From Pseudobacteriovorax antillogorgiicola (GTDB taxonomy: Bacteria; Bdellovibrionota_B; Oligoflexia; Oligoflexales; RGVZ01), in NCBI GenBank assembly GCA_945865565.1, contig CAMBEK010000003.1, positions 1 through 64,000 on the forward strand: a DNA stretch of 64,000 bases, written 5' to 3'. The notes under the pieces were generated by a model that was given only the letters and a program-made list of their open reading frames with translations, searched no databases and was not told the origin of the DNA. Position 1 is the stretch's first letter. Each line of letters opens with the position of its first letter. A program made the position numbers and the translations under genes. Shown here piece by piece: positions 17,960-27,014 of this stretch.

Positions 17960-20359
17960 TCAGCGAACGACCTCCCGAGTATATCGATCAAGGAGAATCT
18001 TGTCATCATCATCCACCCGCGAACGGGACACTTCATCGAGGATATCTTCGCGGTATTTTCGGTCTACTTCGTACTCCCGCTTAATCTCAACATCACCCCC
18101 GACAATGGACTGGCCGTAGTAATTGTCGCCATTCACCCGGCGCCTCCGCCCCCGGTCCTGACCAGAATCTCGCGCACGTTGGGCAGCTTGCTCGGCCTGG
18201 CGCAGCAACCGGCCAGCCATGTCGGAACTGCTCTCAGCCCCGGCAAATTGGCCCGCATTCCCCTGCTCAATCGTCTGCTGCATTTGAATGGCGGCGGCCT
18301 TAAGGCGCGCCTCGGCCCCGGGAGCAAAAGCCCGAACTTTGCCCTCGAGCCCCTTGGTTCCCTTTAAATTGCTGTTTTCAATAGCCCTCAGCCCCGGCCA
18401 GTTCGCCTCCACGTCTTTGGCCTGCCTGGATTGAGCCCGATCCAGGCCTCCGGAAACCTCGCCTTGGCGCCTTTGCAGTTCACGCAATTCGTTTTCGGTC
18501 GAGGCGAGTCCGCGCTGGCGTTCGGCTTCCCGCCGCTTTCGGGATTCGTCTTCTTTTGCCTCAAGCTCATCGATCCAAGCCCTATATTTTGCAACCCCAC
18601 GCGCAATTTTTGCGAGGGCATTCTGTGCACCAGCATCACGATCCGTGACATTCCCGGGCTGATCTGCGCCGATCAAACCTTGAATATCCCGAATCATCCG
18701 ATGGAAGGGCTTTTGATCGCGAATGGAGGGCCACTGGGATGGAATTAAATCCTTCCCGAGGCGTTCCACCCGCGCGATCCAAAACTTGTGACGCTCATCC
18801 AGAAAAAGACTCAAGCGGGAAAGGATGCGAGCGGCAGATGCTTCGCGCCCCTGATCGGGAGTTTGAAGGACCCGCGACAAAGTTCTTGTGGCAACAAAAA
18901 AATCACGGTCCCTCTCCCTTTGATCAATCGATTCATGGGCAAACAGGAATTCGCCGAGGGAGGCAGACAATTCAAGCATGGCAGATTCATCGCCTTCGCC
19001 AACCCGCGCATCGAACGAATTAAGGTCGTTGCGATCAAGTGCATCAAAATAGGGAGAATCAGCTGACTGTTGTGCGGCAAGCCCACTTAACCGCTGAGAA
19101 TCCTTTTTGACCTCTGGATTCAGTAATTTCCCTGATTGAGCCGCATCATCGACGACCGACTTCAGCTCACGCAGGGTCGCCAACGTCCGGCGGTAACGCC
19201 CATAAGAACTCAAAACCGTGATGCGCAATGGCTCACTGGCCCCGGTTAACGGTTTCGGGACAGAACGGTCGGTGGCGATGGCAACAATGGTGACCTCCGA
19301 TTCATCGGACTCGACATATGGCTCCAAAGTTACACTGTAGTCCGTGTCAATTTCGCGGCGATCGTCAGAAAGAACATTAAGCACATTTTCCACCGACTCT
19401 TGCTTGCCGCTGCGAATCAAAAGCTTTACCGCCGCAACAGGAGCCTCGGCCCGCACCCCGATCTTGAGGGGCAGTGGTTTGTCATCGTGCCAGGCACCAC
19501 CAAAAGGCGAAGCGGAATCTGGATTGGGGGCGCCCCCGGGAAAAGCCGTCGCGACAAGGGTGACCTTTGGCACCGGGAGCGACTGCACTTTGATGTTGGC
19601 CAAAAGAAGTGAGCGCCCATCGCCGTTCAAGTAGACGGCTGTGGAGCGCGAGACAGTCAACGTAATGGTAAATCGGCGCTCCTTGTCTGATTTGGTCATC
19701 ACAAAGTTTTGCGACGAGTCGCGAAGTTCGATGGCAGGACTTCCATCGGCGTAAGTTGCGATTTCGATCAGATTTCCTTCGAGAAGTTCAATATCTGGCG
19801 TCCGGTGGCGGTAAATGGCGATCACGCGCGGGCTCGTCGAATCCGGATTCGAAGGATCTCCTTTCAAGATGGCAATCTTTGCCCTCGGCTGCCAAACAGA
19901 AAGGACGCCCGCCAATTGACCCCAAGCCCGTGACAGGCTGGGAGGCTCGATCAACAAAATAAAAACGCCAAACAGCACCGGCACCAGCAAACGCTGACGA
20001 CGGCGATGCATAATCGCCGCCAGGTCGGCACCAAGGCGTCGACGCAACACCAAATCAGCGTGACCGGCACTGTTGCTTTGGACTGCAGGCAAAAGCATCT
20101 CGCGCAATAGATGCCATCGCTCCGGCAGGTCCTGCTGGTTTGTACCAGACACACTCCACCAAAGCGCCGCAAGCCGCTCAATCAATCCGACCAATACAGC
20201 AAGAACCAAAGCCCGCGTCAGGTTGTCCCACTCATCGCCGGGATACCACAAGGATCCAAGCGCAAAAAAAACGAATGCCAGAACTGCGCATTCGATCAGC
20301 GTCTGAAAAAACCTATGTCGAACTTTTAGTTTTTCAAACGCGACTGCTTCGGGATTCAT
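17960..20359 (-). CDS. DUF4175-like large membrane protein
   Basis: Function unknown. I start at MNPEAVAFEKL (20359), which overlaps the upstream hydrolase stop by ATGA; the 24 residues before it in the ORF track look untranslated. About 799 aa. There are two hydrophobic helices near residues 20-80 and one near 135-155. A long beta-rich region follows, then a highly charged Arg/Glu/Gln coiled-coil stretch (RRREAERQRG-like) and a C-terminal tail with YYGQSIVGG. The three-helix start and basic coiled C-terminus resemble DUF4175/TIGR02302 proteins, but the match is by layout, so treat the family as tentative. Confidence 0.55.
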   Translation of the reverse strand: MNPEAVAFEKLKVRHRFFQTLIECAVLAFVFFALGSLWYPGDEWDNLTRALVLAVLVGLIERLAALWWSVSGTNQQDLPERWHLLREMLLPAVQSNSAGHADLVLRRRLGADLAAIMHRRRQRLLVPVLFGVFILLIEPPSLSRAWGQLAGVLSVWQPRAKIAILKGDPSNPDSTSPRVIAIYRHRTPDIELLEGNLIEIATYADGSPAIELRDSSQNFVMTKSDKERRFTITLTVSRSTAVYLNGDGRSLLLANIKVQSLPVPKVTLVATAFPGGAPNPDSASPFGGAWHDDKPLPLKIGVRAEAPVAAVKLLIRSGKQESVENVLNVLSDDRREIDTDYSVTLEPYVESDESEVTIVAIATDRSVPKPLTGASEPLRITVLSSYGRYRRTLATLRELKSVVDDAAQSGKLLNPEVKKDSQRLSGLAAQQSADSPYFDALDRNDLNSFDARVGEGDESAMLELSASLGEFLFAHESIDQRERDRDFFVATRTLSRVLQTPDQGREASAARILSRLSLFLDERHKFWIARVERLGKDLIPSQWPSIRDQKPFHRMIRDIQGLIGADQPGNVTDRDAGAQNALAKIARGVAKYRAWIDELEAKEDESRKRREAERQRGLASTENELRELQRRQGEVSGGLDRAQSRQAKDVEANWPGLRAIENSNLKGTKGLEGKVRAFAPGAEARLKAAAIQMQQTIEQGNAGQFAGAESSSDMAGRLLRQAEQAAQRARDSGQDRGRRRRVNGDNYYGQSIVGGDVEIKREYEVDRKYREDILDEVSRSRVDDDDKILLDRYTREVVR

Positions 20360-21150
20360 TTCTGGAGCCACCGGGAGATGATATTTACCGGCAGGCTGCC
20401 AACGCCAACAGCCGATTGAACAACCGTACAACTAGCGCCTGCAGACCCAGAAAAAGACATGGTTTCTTTATGCCAGAGTATTTCTCTTTCCGGCGTCGCG
20501 GCAATAATGAGGCATTTGGTGGAAAGCATCGCCAATTGTTCTGAAATGCCGGCAACCGCCTCAACCAGTTCATGGGCAGCAGCGGGTGCCATTGATCCTG
20601 CGTTTTGCGCCCTGACGATCTTCCTTGCAGACAGAAGTCTCGCTGGAAGCTCAATATCGGGCATAAATTCCGCAAGAAATTTGGTCGCACCCTGCCGAAA
20701 ACGAGAGACCGACGTTGATTCCGGATGCGGGGGATCAATCAAAATCAGCCCCCCCACGAGCTTCGGATAGGCCAGCGCCAGCCGGACGGCAATAACTGAC
20801 GACAGTCCGTTGGCCAGAATGACGGGAGCCTCACCCTTCTCGTGATGTTTGACCAGGGCCACGACCTGCAGAAGATCTCTTTGCAGGAGTTTAATTGATT
20901 TTGCCCTGATCGCGCCATTGCGCCCCTTGCCATGTCCGCGCATGTCAAACCCATAGCTGGATCCGCCATTGGACGCAATAAGCTCCATGGCGCCACGATA
21001 GGTCGCCGCGGCCTCACCAATGTCGTGCACGCACACCAACGGCAACTGCTCTGCCGCCTCACATTGCCAACCCGTGATTTGAAGCGATGTCCCACCATGA
21101 TCCACAGGACAAAGGTGGGAGTAGATGGAAATGTTTGGCGCGTGGATCAT
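20356..21150 (-). CDS. Alpha/beta hydrolase
   Basis: 264-aa soluble hydrolase of unknown substrate. The oxyanion segment LVCVHDIGEAAATY, YGFDMRGHGKG and the later GLILIDPPHP strand are alpha/beta-hydrolase features. The nucleophile elbow reads LANGLSS where GxSxG is expected, so the active site is either divergent or absent. No signal peptide. It heads the unit that runs through DUF4175-like, the 110-aa protein and EtfD-like. Confidence 0.75.
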   Translation of the reverse strand: MIHAPNISIYSHLCPVDHGGTSLQITGWQCEAAEQLPLVCVHDIGEAAATYRGAMELIASNGGSSYGFDMRGHGKGRNGAIRAKSIKLLQRDLLQVVALVKHHEKGEAPVILANGLSSVIAVRLALAYPKLVGGLILIDPPHPESTSVSRFRQGATKFLAEFMPDIELPARLLSARKIVRAQNAGSMAPAAAHELVEAVAGISEQLAMLSTKCLIIAATPEREILWHKETMSFSGSAGASCTVVQSAVGVGSLPVNIISRWLQK

Positions 21151-21223
21151 CTCAAAAGGTTACCACAACCCTAGATTGCTATGTGATAGAAACGATGCTT
21201 CCATAATTTCAAAGGGGCAAACC

Positions 21224-21592
21224 ATGAAAGTCGCCGTCCTCGGTGCCTCCCAAAACCCAGAGCGCTACTCCAACAAAGCGATCCGGATGCTCCTTCAGCA
21301 CAAACATGAAGTCACGCCCGTGAATCCGGCGCAGTCCACGATCGAAGGCCTGCCGGTCGCCGCAAACCTCGAATCTTTGCCCACCGGGATTCACACGATC
21401 ACCGTCTACGTGAGCGCCGACATCTCGACCAATCTCTTGAATCCCATGATCGCCGCAAGGCCCAGCCGCGTGATCTTCAATCCGGGGGCGGAAAATCCAG
21501 CGGTCGCGAAAGCCCTTGAGTCCGCTGGAATTCATGCGGTCGAGGCCTGCACACTTGTGCTCCTCAGCACCGGAACGTTTGAATCCACGTAA
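21224..21592 (+). CDS. CoA-binding domain protein (YccU-like)
   Basis: Small Rossmann-fold protein of the CoA_binding_2 family. It starts at ATG 21224 (KVAVLGASQNPERYSNKA) behind AAGGGG; the upstream part of the ORF is not coding. Other hallmarks are VTPVNP and the late VIFNPGAENP and GIHAVEACTLVLL. 122 aa. Binding of CoA is known for the family; the cellular role is not clear. Confidence 0.85.
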   Translation: MKVAVLGASQNPERYSNKAIRMLLQHKHEVTPVNPAQSTIEGLPVAANLESLPTGIHTITVYVSADISTNLLNPMIAARPSRVIFNPGAENPAVAKALESAGIHAVEACTLVLLSTGTFEST

Positions 21593-21708
21593 AACACAAG
21601 GCACTGATATAAAAAGAGAAGTGCGCGGAATTTGCTTTACTTGCCAGACCCGGCAGGGGAAAATCCTTTCAAATCTTGGACGGTATCCATCTATAACGGG
21701 GAGTTTTC

Positions 21709-22827
21709 ATGCGAGCATTGCGTCTTTCATCTGCATTTGCACGTGTGTTGGCTCTTGCACTGGTTTTTGCAACGACGGGCAACGCCTATGCCGTGGATAC
21801 TTTCCCTGGCAAGACCACCCCGGCGATCGGCGCCGAGCTTCGCACCGAATTCATCCATGACGACCGTGGCGTCGAAAAATTGTATTTCGACAAACTTGCT
21901 GCAACCAACACCTTCCGCCTCACCGATGTGAAAATCAGCCTGACTGGCGAATTCAACGATGCCACTAACTATCGCCTCCGCCTCAACATGAACCCGCAGG
22001 CATGGCAGCTGGGCAACGCCGCCGACCGGACCGAACTCGCTTATGCGACCATGCGCCTTAACAACCACCTGAGCCTGTCGGTCGGCAAGGATCAGGTCAT
22101 GCAGGGCGGCTGGGACAACTTTGATCAAGAATTCGATGCGGTCTGGGGGATGTCGTCTTACATGGGGCCTTTCAAGACCTATGCACCGGCCGCGACCCTG
22201 GCCTTCAACCAAGCCCACGGAACCCTTTCCCTGCAGATGACCAACGATGTCACCACCACATCTGGAATTCTCAGCGCGCTACTCAGTGGCAAAAATACAA
22301 ACACAACCAACGCCGATGGCCAATGGAACACCAGTCAGAGACAACCCGCTTTTATTTTGGACTACCGCGGCATTTACCGTGGCGGACTGGTTCGCCCACT
22401 CCTGCAAATAGGCCAATACGACGCAAACCATTCACGGTTCATCGATATCGGCGCGAAGATCTCCCGCGGTCCGCTGAATATCACCTTCGACTACCTCGTC
22501 GACAACCGTTCGGAAAAAACCTCGTCAGGCACGGAAAAATATTTCACGTACACCCTTACGGCATTGCGGGCGGATTACACGATCGAAGGTTTGGCGAAAC
22601 CGTTTATTTATTGGACCCAAACGAACACAACCGGTGAAACAACTCTCGCCCAAGATGCTTCCCCGACAAGCTCCGCGACGAGTCTCGGTGCAACTTATCT
22701 TGGGTTTGGCACTAAATATGCGCCTTACCTTGCGTATCACCGCCTTGCGGGCAAGTATGTTCTCGGTGACGTCGAAAAAACCGCCACTCAGAACAGTGTC
22801 CGCATCGGGGTGATGGGCAGCATTTGA
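21709..22827 (+). CDS. Outer-membrane porin-like protein
   Basis: 372-aa protein with a signal peptide cleaved after NAYA. The mature part alternates hydrophobic and polar residues in many strands and ends in an aromatic/hydrophobic C-terminal strand (VRIGVMGSI), as in outer-membrane barrels. Segments such as LTDVKISLTGEFND and LSLSVGKDQVMQGGWDNFDQEF recall phosphate-selective porin O/P proteins. GGGGAG precedes the ATG. A rhodanese-like gene follows 35 bp later. Confidence 0.75.
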   Translation: MRALRLSSAFARVLALALVFATTGNAYAVDTFPGKTTPAIGAELRTEFIHDDRGVEKLYFDKLAATNTFRLTDVKISLTGEFNDATNYRLRLNMNPQAWQLGNAADRTELAYATMRLNNHLSLSVGKDQVMQGGWDNFDQEFDAVWGMSSYMGPFKTYAPAATLAFNQAHGTLSLQMTNDVTTTSGILSALLSGKNTNTTNADGQWNTSQRQPAFILDYRGIYRGGLVRPLLQIGQYDANHSRFIDIGAKISRGPLNITFDYLVDNRSEKTSSGTEKYFTYTLTALRADYTIEGLAKPFIYWTQTNTTGETTLAQDASPTSSATSLGATYLGFGTKYAPYLAYHRLAGKYVLGDVEKTATQNSVRIGVMGSI

Positions 22828-22862
22828 ATCAGCTTCAGGCATCAAAGCAACGGGAGACAGAC

Positions 22863-23357
22863 ATGGTTTACAATCGCTGGACGGCATTGCTTGGACTTGC
22901 CTTGATTCAACTCAGTGTTGCCACACAGGCCTGCACGTTTGCTTCCGCCAAATCAAAAAAGACGAAAACGGAAGCCTCTCCCGAGGCGACAGCACCCGCT
23001 CCAGAATCCGTTACCAAGTCAAAAAAATCCGATATCACGGTCGCCGAAACTGTGAAGCTCCTGGAAGAGAACAAGGCCTATCTGGTTGACGTCCGCGAGC
23101 TTGAAGAAATCCTGGACGACGGAATGGCCAAGCCTGCCAAATGGCTCGCAATGGAAGAGATTCAAACCCGGGGCAACCGATATGAAGATGCGATCCGGAC
23201 CTGGCCCAAATCAACTTCTCTGATTTTTTATTGCGTATCAGGCAAGCGCGCCCGAATCGCAGCCGATCACTTCAAAGAACTCGGATACAAGGTTTCGGTC
23301 ATGGGTGGGTTGAAGGACTGGACGGGTGCAGGACTCCCGACGCGTCCGAAACCTTGA
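22863..23357 (+). CDS. Secreted rhodanese-like protein
   Basis: Periplasmic single-domain rhodanese, a sulfurtransferase or persulfide carrier. ATG 22863 (VYNRWTALLG) gives a signal peptide and has GGGAGA upstream; the longer ORF overlaps the porin stop. A Lys/Ser/Pro-rich linker (KKTKTEASPEATAPAP) is followed by the rhodanese fold with YLVDVREL and the active-site loop CVSGKRA. 164 aa. Its last 59 bp overlap the convergent subtilase gene. Confidence 0.85.
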   Translation: MVYNRWTALLGLALIQLSVATQACTFASAKSKKTKTEASPEATAPAPESVTKSKKSDITVAETVKLLEENKAYLVDVRELEEILDDGMAKPAKWLAMEEIQTRGNRYEDAIRTWPKSTSLIFYCVSGKRARIAADHFKELGYKVSVMGGLKDWTGAGLPTRPKP

Positions 23358-25218
23358 GCTTCTCACCGGTGGGTGCCAGCAGGCTTCGGAGTGCCGCACT
23401 CACGTCAATCATTCCGTAGCCATACCTTTCGCTGAGCCCCGACGCATCATATCCAGCATCAGGACCGCCAACCTTTTGCGCGGTCTTGGTCATTGCGGAC
23501 TTGATTGCAGCCGGCTGGACTGCGGGCACAAAACTGCGAAGGATTGCAGCCGATGCGGCTATCTGAGGAGCCGCCGCCGAAGTCCCCCAAAATGAATTGG
23601 TGTAGTCACCATCAGGCAGATTGGCAGAGTCGTTGCCGGTGTTATAACCAGGCGCGCCAACGCGGTCCGTTGTTACAATGCCCGGATTCAGTGGATTTCC
23701 CGCGTCTGCGGGGCCGGCGTTGGAGGGCGCAACCAAATCCAGGCAAGGGCCGTATCCACTGTCCCGAACTTTCTGGCCCGACCGGCCAACCGAACTGACT
23801 GCAATCACTTCATCCAAAGCCGAAATATCCGGGCTGGAAGCCCTGCAATCGTTGGAATTCGCATTGCTCATGGCAAATACAATCACTGAATCCCGCGCCA
23901 AATCCTTGATGGCCTCGACCACAACGTCCGTCACTGGTGGATTCAAACGGTATCCCCAGCTATTGGAAAAGACCCGGGCTCCCCGTGAATGCGCATACCG
24001 GAATGCGGCCGCCTGATTAAGAGAGGAATTGTCGACGACTACTGGAACGATCTGGCACCACGGACAAGCGCCCGCCACACCGCGCCCGTTGCCACGAGCC
24101 CCGATGATGCCAGCCGTTGCCGTGCCATGCTTGTTGGAAGACCCATAAAGCAAGTTATTGTTGTTCGTTGCGAAGTTCCAACCCGCAACATCATCGATCA
24201 ACCCATTACCATCGTCGTCTTTTTTATTTGCAGGAACCTCGCCCCCGTTTTGCAACCAGGCATCAGCAAGATCATGATGCCCTGCTTCAAACCCAAGGTC
24301 CAAAAGCGCCACAACAGATGCCTGTGGCACCAGGTTACGTGCCTCCGCCAGACGCCAGGCATTGAGTGTTCCGTTCGTATCCATGTGCCACTCCTGGCCC
24401 AACAACGGCTCCTGCCACGGGGCAAAGCCACGGGCCTCGACTTCGTAAGCCACATCAGGATGGGCAAATCGCGCCACGCCAGCCTCAACCAGGCTGTTCG
24501 CCGCATGCAAGGCCTCCAGAGGATGTTCAAAGACGGCCACGATCGCATCGCCCAAAAATGGCTTGGCCAGAAATCCCACAAAACCTAATTTACCGGTCAC
24601 TGCCGCACGAAAATCCGCGGCCGTGACGCCACTTGCGGGCGCCCCAATCATGATTTTTGAAATTCTGGCCGGAGCCGATTTTTCGCCGACTAGAACCCCT
24701 ATGTATTCTGGGTTTCCCTGTAACATTTCACGCAAGGAACCGGGAAAATTGACTTGGACCTTGCGCCCGCCAGAATGAAAATAAACCGAGGACAAATCTT
24801 GCGCCGCGGCCTTGTGCGGCAAAAAGAAAACGCCGGTCAGAAAGGTTAGAGTCCATACAATCAGAAATAAAATCGCCGCCGCGCGGTGCAGTTTTGCGTG
24901 GCGCTTCAAACCTGACCACAGCATGAACGGCATCATGATTGCCGCGGGGATTGAAAACCAAAGGTGGATCTTGAGACGCTGATAAAGCAGGGGGTCGGCC
25001 TTAATGTAGTCGTAAATATCGGGTTTCACGACACGGATGGCGACTTCAAAAAAAATCAGGGTGGTCACTGTCAAAAACACAAACACCAGGTTTATCCGGC
25101 CGTGCAATTGAAATTTCTTGCGCCACACCGCCCAAAGGGCACAGGCCAACAGGAGGGTGACCAGAGACACCGCGATCTTCAATGCTAAAATAACATTTGG
25201 TCCGGTCAACCATTGCAC
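23299..25218 (-). CDS. Subtilisin-like serine protease (S8) with membrane-helical N-terminus
   Basis: The first ~125 residues contain four hydrophobic helices that resemble small DUF420-type membrane domains; the S8 domain follows. Catalytic residues appear as Asp in LLDLGFEAGHHDL (DLG in place of the common DTG/DSG), His in KHGTATAGIIGARG and Ser in GTSAAAPQIAASAA, with the oxyanion Asn near FAMSNANSNDC. The start is GTG 25218 with GGAG nine bases upstream; no ATG fits. 639 aa. The protease would face the periplasm. Rhodanese genes flank it on both sides, which may reflect a shared thiol-related context (inference). Confidence 0.85.
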   Translation of the reverse strand: MQWLTGPNVILALKIAVSLVTLLLACALWAVWRKKFQLHGRINLVFVFLTVTTLIFFEVAIRVVKPDIYDYIKADPLLYQRLKIHLWFSIPAAIMMPFMLWSGLKRHAKLHRAAAILFLIVWTLTFLTGVFFLPHKAAAQDLSSVYFHSGGRKVQVNFPGSLREMLQGNPEYIGVLVGEKSAPARISKIMIGAPASGVTAADFRAAVTGKLGFVGFLAKPFLGDAIVAVFEHPLEALHAANSLVEAGVARFAHPDVAYEVEARGFAPWQEPLLGQEWHMDTNGTLNAWRLAEARNLVPQASVVALLDLGFEAGHHDLADAWLQNGGEVPANKKDDDGNGLIDDVAGWNFATNNNNLLYGSSNKHGTATAGIIGARGNGRGVAGACPWCQIVPVVVDNSSLNQAAAFRYAHSRGARVFSNSWGYRLNPPVTDVVVEAIKDLARDSVIVFAMSNANSNDCRASSPDISALDEVIAVSSVGRSGQKVRDSGYGPCLDLVAPSNAGPADAGNPLNPGIVTTDRVGAPGYNTGNDSANLPDGDYTNSFWGTSAAAPQIAASAAILRSFVPAVQPAAIKSAMTKTAQKVGGPDAGYDASGLSERYGYGMIDVSAALRSLLAPTGEKLKVSDASGVLHPSSPSTHP

Positions 25219-25310
25219 GATTGGTGCTCCGATCTTAATGTATCCACATCATTGCTGTGACATGGTACCGTTATCACTCGTTGTTATTAAAGCCCAAGGA
25301 GTCAAAAAAA

Positions 25311-25760
25311 ATGATCCGTCTAACCTTTGTGAAACTTGCAACCGTCGCCATTGCCCTGTCTGCTACCAGCCTTGCCCACGCCTCTGACAAGAAAAGTGAA
25401 ACCAAAAAGGAAGAGGCTGCTGCAGGCCATCAGGAAGTTAACCTTGATGAGCTCAAAAAAATGATCGAGACAAAGTCGGTGTTTCTGATCGACGCCAATA
25501 GCGGGAAAACCTACGACAAGGGCCACCTTCCAGGCGCAGTCAGCTTCACCAAAAACGAAAAGGACTTCGCCAGCCTCCTTCCAAAGGACAAAAGCACATT
25601 GCTCGTCGCTTATTGCGGCGGACCGATGTGTTCTGCCTGGGAAGACGCAGCTGAGGCAGTCACCAAGGCTGGCTACACCAACATCAAGCACTTCAAGGGC
25701 GGCCTGAAGGGCTGGAAATCTGCAGGACTTTCCCTTGAGATGGCGCCTGCGAAGAAGTAG
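25311..25760 (+). CDS. Secreted rhodanese-like protein
   Basis: 149 aa from ATG 25311, with signal peptide cleaved after AHAS. A Lys/Glu-rich linker leads into the rhodanese fold (VFLIDANSGKTYDKGHLPGA) and the active loop CGGPMCSA, then GGLKGWKSAG. The linker-plus-domain layout matches the other rhodanese at 22863, but the two active loops differ. It ends about 10 bp before a terminator hairpin that abuts ssrA. Confidence 0.88.
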   Translation: MIRLTFVKLATVAIALSATSLAHASDKKSETKKEEAAAGHQEVNLDELKKMIETKSVFLIDANSGKTYDKGHLPGAVSFTKNEKDFASLLPKDKSTLLVAYCGGPMCSAWEDAAEAVTKAGYTNIKHFKGGLKGWKSAGLSLEMAPAKK

Positions 25761-25771
25761 TAATGGGGTAA

Positions 25772-25800
25772 CTGGAGCCTCGTGGCTCCAGGTTCTTTTT
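25772..25800 (+). terminator. Terminator between the rhodanese gene and ssrA
   Basis: CTGGAGCC-TCGT-GGCTCCAG forms an 8-bp perfect stem with a tetraloop, followed by GTTCTTTTT. It ends at base 25800, exactly where mature tmRNA begins (25801), so the region has no space for a separate ssrA promoter after it. Confidence 0.85.
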
Positions 25801-26155
25801 GGGGGTGTATTTGGTTTCGACAGGCGTGACTGCCGAGTCAGAGAGCATGTCCGGGGTGGGACCGTAACCCGGTTATTAAAAACGGGCCAACGCTTAATCG
25901 GCAACGATTACGCACTCGCAGCCTAAATAGGCCGCCGTTGAACCCTCGATCGCTGGTGTCGAGGGGGAAACGTTATAACGCCAGCTTGGTGCACGGTACT
26001 TCCGCCTGGAGTGCTTGGCATGACGACAATCAGGCTGCGGCCATGAAAGCCTGCTCGCGGGCGCTCAAGGCAAGAGGACAAATCGCGTAGCTAAACATGT
26101 AGCGCTTTTTCCGTCACACGTTTGGACGAGGGTTCGACTCCCTCCACCTCCACCA
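25801..26155 (+). ncRNA. ssrA: Transfer-messenger RNA (tmRNA)
   Basis: Rescues stalled ribosomes and tags incomplete proteins for degradation. The 5' end GGGGGTGTATTTGGTTTCGAC is the canonical tmRNA start. The 3' end GGTTCGACTCCCTCCACCTCCACCA gives a T-arm and encoded CCA; GGGGGTG pairs with CACCTCC (one G-U) to close the acceptor stem. The tag frame 25900-25926 reads GGC AAC GAT TAC GCA CTC GCA GCC TAA (GNDYALAA). The short ORFs in the track here are spurious. Confidence 0.96.
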
Positions 26156-26159
26156 AATC

Positions 26160-26192
26160 AAAATCCCCGCTCAGCTTTTGAGCGGGGATTTT
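26160..26192 (+). terminator. ssrA terminator
   Basis: AAAATCCCCGCTCA pairs perfectly with TGAGCGGGGATTTT around a 5-base loop, starting 5 bases after the tmRNA CCA. The overlap with the first codons of the track ORF at 26178 argues that the protease gene starts further downstream. Confidence 0.92.
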
Positions 26193-26234
26193 GATATTGT
26201 AGTCAATATTGACGCTAAAACGGAGCAGGGTGCC

Positions 26235-27014
26235 ATGGGGTTTCTTCGACTTGCCGTAGGTTTTCGGTCCTTCCTTGGAAGACCCCTCCCAGTAATCTTG
26301 ACGATGGCGATGAATGTCTGCGGCGGTTGCCAGTCCACCCTGCGCAAGCCAGCAGAGGCGGATGTAAAGATCATCGGCGGCGAGGATGCTGGTGAAAACT
26401 TCCCAGCAGTGCACATGATTATTTCAGGAGAAATGCTTTGCTCCGGAACATTCATCGACACAAGCCACTTTTTGACCGCTGCGCACTGCCTTCGTAGCGA
26501 AAATGGAGAAACCCCGGAATTATCGAAAATCAAACTGGCAACGAATTCGGAACAGCCCGTACAAGTAGATATCCACGCACGCTACGGTAGCCCACCTCGC
26601 ATCGATCGCGATTATGATGTTGCCATCGTCACGTTCAAACCAAACACCGAACGCCTATCTGCTGTAATTTCCAGAATCTCACCTCGACTTGGGGACTGGG
26701 TTACCCCCGTTGGCTTTGGACCAGCAACAAGACTTGGATTTAATCCGTTTCCCCGCAAGAGGATGGGAAAAAACCAGATCTCCGAATTTATCGGAACGAA
26801 GGTATCGATCGAGAATCATTCGAATCGTGAGATGAGCGATCGCGTCTTACTTGGCCCGGGAGATTCGGGTGGCGGATGGTTTGACAGCAGGCGTGAACTG
26901 GTCGCCGTGGGGTCTTCAGGAAATACCACAGAGTCTCAGGCCGTCTTGATCAACGATCCGCCAATCCGGGAATTCATTCGGGAAGTTCTAAATAGGCCGA
27001 CCACCTCGGGCTAA
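26235..27014 (+). CDS. Trypsin-like serine protease (S1)
   Basis: Secreted chymotrypsin-fold protease. Catalytic residues are His in LTAAHC, Asp in DYDVAIV and Ser in GPGDSGGG; IIGGE after the signal region resembles an activation site. ATG 26235 (MGFLRLAVG) has GGAG nine bases upstream and avoids the ssrA terminator, unlike the track start at 26178. The N-terminus may be a lipoprotein or Sec signal (AMNVCGGC). About 259 aa. It converges on the GT-C gene with a 27-bp overlap. Confidence 0.88.
   Translation: MGFLRLAVGFRSFLGRPLPVILTMAMNVCGGCQSTLRKPAEADVKIIGGEDAGENFPAVHMIISGEMLCSGTFIDTSHFLTAAHCLRSENGETPELSKIKLATNSEQPVQVDIHARYGSPPRIDRDYDVAIVTFKPNTERLSAVISRISPRLGDWVTPVGFGPATRLGFNPFPRKRMGKNQISEFIGTKVSIENHSNREMSDRVLLGPGDSGGGWFDSRRELVAVGSSGNTTESQAVLINDPPIREFIREVLNRPTTSG

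Noticed and set aside
26091-26155. Separate tRNA gene with 3' CCA
   Set aside because: This is the tRNA-like 3' domain of the tmRNA, not an independent tRNA.
26178-26234. Upstream start for the trypsin-like protease
   Set aside because: It would begin inside the ssrA terminator hairpin; ATG 26235 has a ribosome site and a better signal.
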